Notes under the pieces: model-generated | The model's database searches: none | Told to the model about the DNA's origin: nothing | Seen by the model: the letters and a program-made list of their open reading frames with translations, nothing else | Program-made: the position numbers and the translations under genes | NCBI RefSeq assembly: GCF_900269665.1 | Contig: NZ_LT985361.1 | Coordinates: 2,910,514 to 2,974,513, forward strand | From: Nocardia suismassiliense | GTDB taxonomy: Bacteria; Actinomycetota; Actinomycetes; Mycobacteriales; Mycobacteriaceae | Direction of reading: 5' to 3' | Length of the DNA stretch: 64,000 nt | Shown: positions 59,274-64,000 of the stretch, one piece after another | How positions within the stretch are numbered: position 1 is the stretch's first letter | How the letters are laid out: the number at the start of each line of letters is the position of its first letter

Positions 59274-59351
59274 GCAGTGTGCGGCAGGGCAGTGTGCGGC
59301 AGGGCAGTGTGCGGCAGGGCAGTGTGCGGCAGGGCAGTGTGCGGCAGGGCA
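59262..59351. repeat. 15-bp tandem repeat (six copies) after the pheT terminator
   Basis: Unit GTGTGCGGCAGGGCA in five exact copies (59277-59351), preceded by a sixth with one mismatch (59262-59276) that forms part of the terminator's right arm. Being 15 bp, it keeps all frames open. It has the form of a variable-number tandem repeat. Confidence 0.92.
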
Positions 59352-59476
59352 ACGTGGACGCGCGCACGTGAATTGCCTTGGCACGCATGGTCAGTCAAGA
59401 ATGCAGTGTGCGTCGGCGCGGTCGGTGTGCGGGGATGGCAGCCCGACGTCCGAACGACTTCCGGCCCGCACGATGC

Positions 59477-60064
59477 TCACGCGGGTTCGGGTACCACTCG
59501 GTGATCAGCTACCGACCTGCGCTCGACCGAACGCTTCTCGGCAGTAGCGATCATCGCGGCCCCCGCGACGAGGACGGGAACGGCGTAGGCGGACATCGCC
59601 GCGAAACCCAGCGCAGTCCACATCGCCACCATGAACAAGGAGAGCAGTCCAGCAGTGCATGCCGCGGTGATACGGGGGAGCACCCCCAGAACGAGTGCGG
59701 CACCGAGCACCACCTCGAGCACCGTCGCCGCTACGGCGGCCGCCCCGGCGAGCCCACTCGCGAAGCCCGGCAACAACGTTCGCGTGTAGTCGACGAAAGC
59801 CTCGAACGATCCCCACGAAACACCCGCACCACCCGGCGCACCGAAGAGCCCGAACCGATCGGCCACCGAACCGAGCAGCAGCAGCCCGAGCGTCACCCGT
59901 ACGCCGACGTGCATGAAGTGGAAGCGCGCGAACGTGATGGCGTGAACCGCGACGATCACCACGGCAGTCGCGGTGATCCACCCGAGCGCCCCGTCGAACA
60001 ACAACAACCAGACAACTTCGGTGACCAGAGCGGCATAAGCAAGACCCACAGCGACAGTGCGCAT
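59477..60064 (-). CDS. DoxX-like integral membrane protein (195 aa)
   Basis: Helical membrane protein with about five hydrophobic segments (VAVGLAYAALVTEVVWLLLF, ITATAVVIVAVHAITFA, VTLGLLLLGSVA, AAAVAATVLEVVLGAALVLG, LLSLFMVAMWTALGFAAMSA). The loop ...LLPGFASGLAGAAAVAATVLE and overall shape recall DoxX/MauE-type proteins, but it is not a clear member. ATG 60064 has a GAAGGG SD. It is divergent from a MarR gene, whose operator lies 20 bp from this start. Confidence 0.8.
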   Translation of the reverse strand: MRTVAVGLAYAALVTEVVWLLLFDGALGWITATAVVIVAVHAITFARFHFMHVGVRVTLGLLLLGSVADRFGLFGAPGGAGVSWGSFEAFVDYTRTLLPGFASGLAGAAAVAATVLEVVLGAALVLGVLPRITAACTAGLLSLFMVAMWTALGFAAMSAYAVPVLVAGAAMIATAEKRSVERRSVADHRVVPEPA

Positions 60065-60083
60065 ATCAGAACCCTTCAAGCTA

Positions 60084-60097
60084 GTAAGGTGCCTTAC
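60084..60097. promoter_or_regulatory. MarR operator candidate
   Basis: GTAAGG-TG-CCTTAC inverted repeat between the divergent membrane-protein and MarR genes. A related half-site CCTTACTAA recurs at 60133-60141, inside the start of the MarR gene. Confidence 0.7.
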
Positions 60098-60120
60098 CAA
60101 CAGTAGGAGCAAGGAGAAAT

Positions 60121-60621
60121 ATGGTCAAGCGCCTTACTAATCCTTTGGTTGATCGCCCCGCACCACTCGGCAGTCTGCTGTCCGCCGCGGCACGCACCTT
60201 GGCGGCCGAACTCGACGCGGGCATCGCCGCCGCCGGTTTCACCGATGTGCGCGCCGCGCATGCCCCGGTCTTCCAGCTGATCGAACCGGACGGCACCAGG
60301 CAGACCACGCTGGCCGAGCGGGCCGGGATGACCAAACAGGCCATGGGTGAACTGATTCGCCATCTCGAGCAGCACGGCTACGTCGAAGTCGAGGTGGACC
60401 CGGCCGATCGGCGCGCCCGCCTCGTGCGCCTGACCACCCGCGGCTGGGCCGTCGTCGACGCGGGTATCGCGGTGGTCGAGCGTTTCGATCGGCACCTGGA
60501 CGAGATCGTCGGCGCGGACGAGGTCACCCGGTTGCGCGGCACGCTGCTGCGCATCATCGGCGGCGCGGGCTCCAGCCATGCCGTCGCGCAGCAGAGCACG
60601 AAAGTCATGCGGGTCGAGTGA
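60121..60621 (+). CDS. MarR-family regulator
   Basis: A 166-residue winged-helix repressor. The recognition region is TTLAERAGMTKQAMGELIRH and the wing VEVEVDPADRRARLVRLTTR, with dimerisation helices at both ends. MarR proteins usually respond to phenolic or oxidising ligands; no regulatory cysteine is present here. ATG 60121 has a good SD (AAGGAG). It probably represses itself and the divergent membrane protein, and possibly the hydrolase 33 bp downstream. Confidence 0.9.
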   Translation: MVKRLTNPLVDRPAPLGSLLSAAARTLAAELDAGIAAAGFTDVRAAHAPVFQLIEPDGTRQTTLAERAGMTKQAMGELIRHLEQHGYVEVEVDPADRRARLVRLTTRGWAVVDAGIAVVERFDRHLDEIVGADEVTRLRGTLLRIIGGAGSSHAVAQQSTKVMRVE

Positions 60622-60654
60622 CCAGAACCATCGGGGGAGAGTAAGAACGACATC

Positions 60655-61422
60655 ATGCGACATCCGGCCAGTCCGATCCTGAACGCGCTGACCTATCTGC
60701 CGGATCGGCGGATCCTGCAGACGCCCGCCATCCTCGGCATGGCCTATACCGACCTGTCGATCAGCACGGCGGACGGGGAGACGCTGCACGGCTGGTGGTT
60801 GCCCGCGCCGAAATCGGTCGGCCACATCCTGTTCGCGCACGGCAACGCGGGCAATATCGGCGATCGCATCGCACTGTTCGCGCTGCTCGTCGAGGCCGGG
60901 TTCGATGTGCTCGCGTTCGACTATCGCGGATACGGGCGCAGCACCGGCCGCCCCACCGAACACGGCACCTATCTGGACGCCCGCGCGGCCCGCCGGGTAC
61001 TGCTCGAGCAACCCGGTGTCGACCCGAATCATGTTCTCTACCTGGGGAAGTCGCTCGGCGGCGGCGTTGTGCTCGAACTCGCCCAGGCGCATCCGCCCGC
61101 GGGCGTGATGCTGATGTCGACCTTCTCCGGCCTGCGCGACGCCGCCAGATCCGTCTACCCCTTCCTGCCCGGCCCGCTCGTCCCAGACGCGTACCCGAAC
61201 GCGCGGCGCATCCGCTCCCTGCGCGCCCCGGTCTTGATCATGCACGGCGACCAGGACGAACTCCTGCCACTGCGGCACGCCGAACGCCTCTACGCCGCGG
61301 CCCGCGAACCGAAACGCCTGCAGATCTTCCCCGGCGCGGGCCACAACGACCTGATCATGGTGGGCGGCTCGGCCTGGTTCGAGCTGGTGCGTGACTGGGC
61401 CGGTGCCATCGTCCGACCCTGA
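60655..61422 (+). CDS. Alpha/beta hydrolase (BEM46/ABHD13-like)
   Basis: A 255-residue hydrolase with the group's typical markers: HGWWLPAPKSVGHILFAHGN, GNAGNIGDR, YRGYGRSTGRPTEHGTYLDA, nucleophile LGKSLGGGVVLELA, Asp in MHGDQDELLP and His in GAGHNDLI. The triad is complete. Family members are membrane-associated or cytosolic esterases of unknown substrate. It follows the MarR gene by 33 bp and is probably in the same operon. Confidence 0.88.
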   Translation: MRHPASPILNALTYLPDRRILQTPAILGMAYTDLSISTADGETLHGWWLPAPKSVGHILFAHGNAGNIGDRIALFALLVEAGFDVLAFDYRGYGRSTGRPTEHGTYLDARAARRVLLEQPGVDPNHVLYLGKSLGGGVVLELAQAHPPAGVMLMSTFSGLRDAARSVYPFLPGPLVPDAYPNARRIRSLRAPVLIMHGDQDELLPLRHAERLYAAAREPKRLQIFPGAGHNDLIMVGGSAWFELVRDWAGAIVRP

Positions 61423-61455
61423 GGCGGCCCGCCTTGCGCTGCGTAGCCTGGTGCC

Positions 61456-61974
61456 ATGACAGAGAACAGCGAGATGGCGGCCCGGCTGGCGGCGCTGTCC
61501 GACCGCGAACTGATCGGCGTACTGCTGGTCGCCACGGCGGAACGGCCCAGCTTCGCGACCGTGCACGCGGCCCTGATCGGCCTGCTGGACACCGGTGATG
61601 CGACTGCCTCACCAGGTGTGACTCCTACCACGATGCCCCCGTCGGTGCATGCCGCCCCGCCGCTGCACGACGTATCCGGCCAGGTCGGAGGGGCCTCTGC
61701 GGTACCCGCGGTACCGGTACCGCCGACCGGTATCACGGCACCGACTGAGACGGGTGGATATTCCGCCTCCGGCGTCCCTACTTGGGGGTCAGTTCGCGAT
61801 AAGGTCGAGCAGCGCTACGGCACCGCGCAGGGGATGAGCGAGCTCGACCAGCAGACCCCGGCGGGCCGCAGCGCCGACGAGCAATGGGACGCGCGCGAGC
61901 AGGCGGCGCGTGAACGCCTGGATCAGATACGGAAGTCGTTGCGCGGCAACGACACCGAAACACACGGGCCGTAA
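61456..61974 (+). CDS. Hypothetical protein (172 aa), Pro/Thr-rich
   Basis: Not recognised. Residues 1-45 form a compact helical head (MAARLAALSDRELIGVLLVA, ATVHAALIGLLDTG). The middle (45-115) is low-complexity Pro/Thr/Ala. The end is charged and helical (VRDKVEQRYGTAQGMSELDQ, EQAARERLDQIRKSLRG). No signal peptide is seen. ATG 61456 follows the hydrolase gene by 33 bp. It may belong with the downstream 340-aa gene. Confidence 0.7.
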   Translation: MTENSEMAARLAALSDRELIGVLLVATAERPSFATVHAALIGLLDTGDATASPGVTPTTMPPSVHAAPPLHDVSGQVGGASAVPAVPVPPTGITAPTETGGYSASGVPTWGSVRDKVEQRYGTAQGMSELDQQTPAGRSADEQWDAREQAARERLDQIRKSLRGNDTETHGP

Positions 61975-62016
61975 CCTGGCCGGGCGCCGTACTACGACTG
62001 TGATTGGTGGAACTCG

Positions 62017-63039
62017 ATGCCCGAGCCGCGCGAGATTGCTGAACGACTACTCGATGCCCAGGTCGACTTCGTGCTGGCCGAGGTCAGTGGCGACCGCTTC
62101 GCCGAAGTCGTTGCCCGCGATGTCGAGTCGGTGCTCGGTGTCGCGGACACCCTGATCTTCCGCGACATCGTCGAGGTCGATCAGGCCAAGCAGACCGTCG
62201 CGACGATCATCGATCTGATCGGTGGCAGTCCGGTGCTCGCCGACATGGTCGGGGTGTTCGCCGACTCGATCTACGACCACATCGCGAACAACAACGAGTA
62301 CACCCTCGGTCAGGTGGTCGACCGCGAACCGGTGGAAGCATTGCTGGAGAAGATCTTCGGCATGCACCAGGCCCAGGAGCGCATCCTGGACCGGCTCACC
62401 GAGAGCCCGCTGGTCGCCACCGTCGCGTCGAAGTTCGTGGACAAGTTGATCTCCGATTTCATGGAGGCCAATAAGCAGTTCGCCGGCAAGATCCCCGGTG
62501 TCTCCTCGCTGATCTCGATGGGCCAGTCCGCCGCCAAGAGCGCGAAGAAGGCGACCGAGAGCACCTTCATCGGCGACATGGCAGGCAAGGGCGCGGTTTT
62601 CGCGCTCAAGCGCACCAACAACGCGATCCGCGAAATGTTGCGCGACGCACCGGTGCACGACGCCGCCATGGAATTCTGGGATCTGCACGCCGACGAACCG
62701 GTGAGCGGGCTGCGCGATTATCTGTCGCAGCGGGACCTGAACGAACTGGTGCTGCTCTGCTATGAAATCGCGGTCACCACCAGGGAGAAGGAATACTTCG
62801 GTCTGCTCGTCGAGGAATGCGTCGAGGTGTTCTTCACCAAGTACGGCGATTACACGCTCGCGGCCATGCTGCCCGAGCTCGGCCTCTCCGGGGCTGACAT
62901 CACCACTGAAATCCTGCGCTACGGCCCCGCCGTCATCGACGGCGCGAAGCGAAACGGCGTGCTGTCCAAGCTGATTCGGGAGCGGCTCGAGCCGTTCTAC
63001 ACCTCCGAGCAGGTCCTCGCGATCCTCGGCGGCGAGTAG
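62017..63039 (+). CDS. Conserved hypothetical helical protein (340 aa)
   Basis: Not recognised. It is an almost all-alpha soluble protein: EIAERLLDAQVDFVLAEVSG, ARDVESVLGVADTLIFRDIV, a central amphipathic SLISMGQSAAKSAKKATEST, then RDLNELVLLCYEIAVTTREK and a C-terminal KLIRERLEPFYTSEQVLAI. It contains no transmembrane segment, nucleotide-binding loop or metal cluster. The central region with its Gly/Ser/Lys content could touch membranes. Strong codon bias supports expression. Confidence 0.78.
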   Translation: MPEPREIAERLLDAQVDFVLAEVSGDRFAEVVARDVESVLGVADTLIFRDIVEVDQAKQTVATIIDLIGGSPVLADMVGVFADSIYDHIANNNEYTLGQVVDREPVEALLEKIFGMHQAQERILDRLTESPLVATVASKFVDKLISDFMEANKQFAGKIPGVSSLISMGQSAAKSAKKATESTFIGDMAGKGAVFALKRTNNAIREMLRDAPVHDAAMEFWDLHADEPVSGLRDYLSQRDLNELVLLCYEIAVTTREKEYFGLLVEECVEVFFTKYGDYTLAAMLPELGLSGADITTEILRYGPAVIDGAKRNGVLSKLIRERLEPFYTSEQVLAILGGE

Positions 63040-63445
63040 TTCCACCGCCACTTGCTGGCGCGTTGCTGATCGGCGCCGAGTAGCCGTAACTCTCGGTGCC
63101 GCCAAGCGGTGTGTGCCGTGGCGGCACGAGGTGCGCGCGGGGCGACGACTCCGCTACTATCCGAGGGCATTTCGGGTCGGCGCCCGGAGTGTCGACGGTT
63201 CTTCCTGTTGATCCCCCCGAGCGGGTGGGTTATTAGTTCTGCTTCAACCTTGTACAAGATTAACTGACCGCAACTGGACAGTTAGTAGCAACAGGTTGCA
63301 GCTCGGGTTGAAAAGTATGAACAAAGTTCCCCATCCGGGGTTCTCGAGTTGACGCCGGACCGGGCATATGGGATTTTGCTCGGAGACTTTCCGTGCGCTC
63401 GTCGTGGAGCTGTCACGGCCGGCTTTTCGGAGGAGTAGCAGGTTG
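63040..63445. other. Long gap before the NIT-domain kinase
   Basis: About 400 bp without a convincing gene, AT-richer from 63230 on. It contains the palindrome CTTGTACAAG (63249-63258) and a possible promoter TTGACG (63349-63354) with GATTTT 17 bp on. Its length suggests a regulated promoter for the kinase operon. Confidence 0.4.
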
Positions 63446-64000
63446 GTGCGTTCACGTCTACGGCAACCAAAGCCCGGGGACACACCGGATCTCATATCTG
63501 CGGTTTCCCCCGGGATGCCCAGCGGCAGAATGGCGGCCATCGTCCGGCCGCGAACCATCGGTGGTCAGCTCACCCGAATTCTCGCGCTCGCGCTGATTTT
63601 GGTGCTCGCCCTGCTGGGAGTCACTGTCTTCCGGGAGATCTCGGACTATCGCGAGTCCAACGACACGGTGAAGGCCGTCTCGCTGGCGCTGAGCGTGCAG
63701 GACCTCACCAACCAGATCCAGCGCGAGCTCGGGCTCAGCAACGGTCTGCTCGGTGGTGACAACCGCCTGCAGCAGCCCCTGCTGGATCAGCGCGGCAAGG
63801 TCGACGCGGCGCTCGCCTCGCTGACCGCCGACGCGGCCGGGGACGCCCCCGGCGCCGATCAGGTGCGCTCGGCGCTCGGCCAGCTGAATCTGCTGTCCAA
63901 CACCCGCACCCAGATCGACTCGCGCCGCGTCAGCAGGCAGGTCGTCTTCCAGTTCTACACCGACGGCGTGAGCGCGCTGAACCGCCTCGCGCTCGGCCTC
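63446..64000 (+). CDS. Nitrate/nitrite-sensing (NIT) domain sensor kinase, 3' end outside window
   Basis: The frame is open to the window end. GTG 63446 follows GGAGGAG by 10 bp; TTG 63443 is an alternative. After about 30 residues comes a transmembrane helix (LTRILALALILVLALLGVTV). The start of a NIT domain follows (LALSVQDLTNQIQRELGLSN, GLLGGDNRLQQPLLDQRGKV DAAL), whose QDL...QRE.G...GLLGG pattern is diagnostic. In mycolic-acid actinomycetes such proteins end in a HATPase domain and head a conservon with roadblock, DUF742 and GTPase genes. These lie beyond the window and are predicted only. Confidence 0.8.
   Translation, partial: MRSRLRQPKPGDTPDLISAVSPGMPSGRMAAIVRPRTIGGQLTRILALALILVLALLGVTVFREISDYRESNDTVKAVSLALSVQDLTNQIQRELGLSNGLLGGDNRLQQPLLDQRGKVDAALASLTADAAGDAPGADQVRSALGQLNLLSNTRTQIDSRRVSRQVVFQFYTDGVSALNRLALGL

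Noticed and set aside
59262..59351. Tandem repeat as a CRISPR array
   Set aside because: Units are 15 bp, contiguous and lack spacers; no cas genes are present.

Overview
The window is a chromosome segment of a high-GC mycolic-acid actinomycete, most likely Nocardia or a close relative. The housekeeping genes run in the same order as in Mycobacterium tuberculosis (rpsA, coaE, uvrB, cAMP-binding-type universal stress protein, uvrA, infC, rpmI, rplT, TrmH-type methyltransferase, pheS, pheT), and the proteins read as close orthologues. Large accessory blocks are inserted between these core genes. No tRNA, rRNA, insertion sequence, phage gene or CRISPR array was seen.

Layout. 0-4 kb: tail of an SPFH membrane protein with a small ribbon-helix-helix protein, a double-MerR regulator divergent from an erythromycin-esterase-like gene, and a methyltransferase. 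4-8.6 kb: rpsA, then a TetR regulator convergent with an MMPL transporter that has a 28-bp palindrome on its promoter. 8.8-12.3 kb: a hypothetical gene, an NAD(P)-binding protein divergent from a TetR regulator, and a membrane protein with the architecture of a pentameric ligand-gated ion channel. 12.35-17.4 kb: a four-gene overlapping operon (SbnB-like, SbnH-like, SbnA-like, MATE) behind a Zur/Fur-type palindrome. It is best read as an ethylenediamine-disuccinate (EDDS)-type zincophore operon. 17.5-19.1 kb: a Tat-exported phospholipase C. 19.7-24.8 kb: coaE, two tandem DUF402 genes and uvrB.

24.9-31.7 kb: a VOC protein divergent from an AraC regulator, DoxX, universal stress protein, a HelD-type RNA polymerase recycling ATPase and a PAS-PAS-GGDEF protein. 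31.9-33.1 kb: a lone ketosynthase behind an 18-bp perfect palindrome. 33.1-41.2 kb: a DevR/DevS (DosR/DosS)-type dormancy locus. It holds a full-length DevS, a hibernation-factor-like protein beside a DosR-box-like site, a DevR operon with a kinase that lacks the heme GAF domain, and a zinc-ribbon/glycosyltransferase/debranching-enzyme module. 41.4-44.4 kb: uvrA with a histone-H1-like basic tail. 44.7-51.5 kb: a secreted protein, three alpha/beta hydrolases, an excisionase-like HTH protein with a long palindromic operator, and a TetR-FAD monooxygenase pair with duplicated operators. 51.2-59.2 kb: DUF1844, DinB, the infC-rpmI-rplT operon (AUC start and an attenuator-type leader), a methyltransferase, a TetR regulator and pheST. 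59.2-64 kb: a 15-bp tandem repeat growing out of the pheT terminator, a MarR/DoxX pair, a hydrolase, two unrecognised genes and the start of a nitrate/nitrite-sensing-domain histidine kinase that runs off the window.

The two most system-like blocks are the zincophore operon, whose three enzymes plus exporter suffice on paper to make and secrete EDDS, and the DevR locus, which combines redox/gas sensing, ribosome hibernation and alpha-glucan metabolism.
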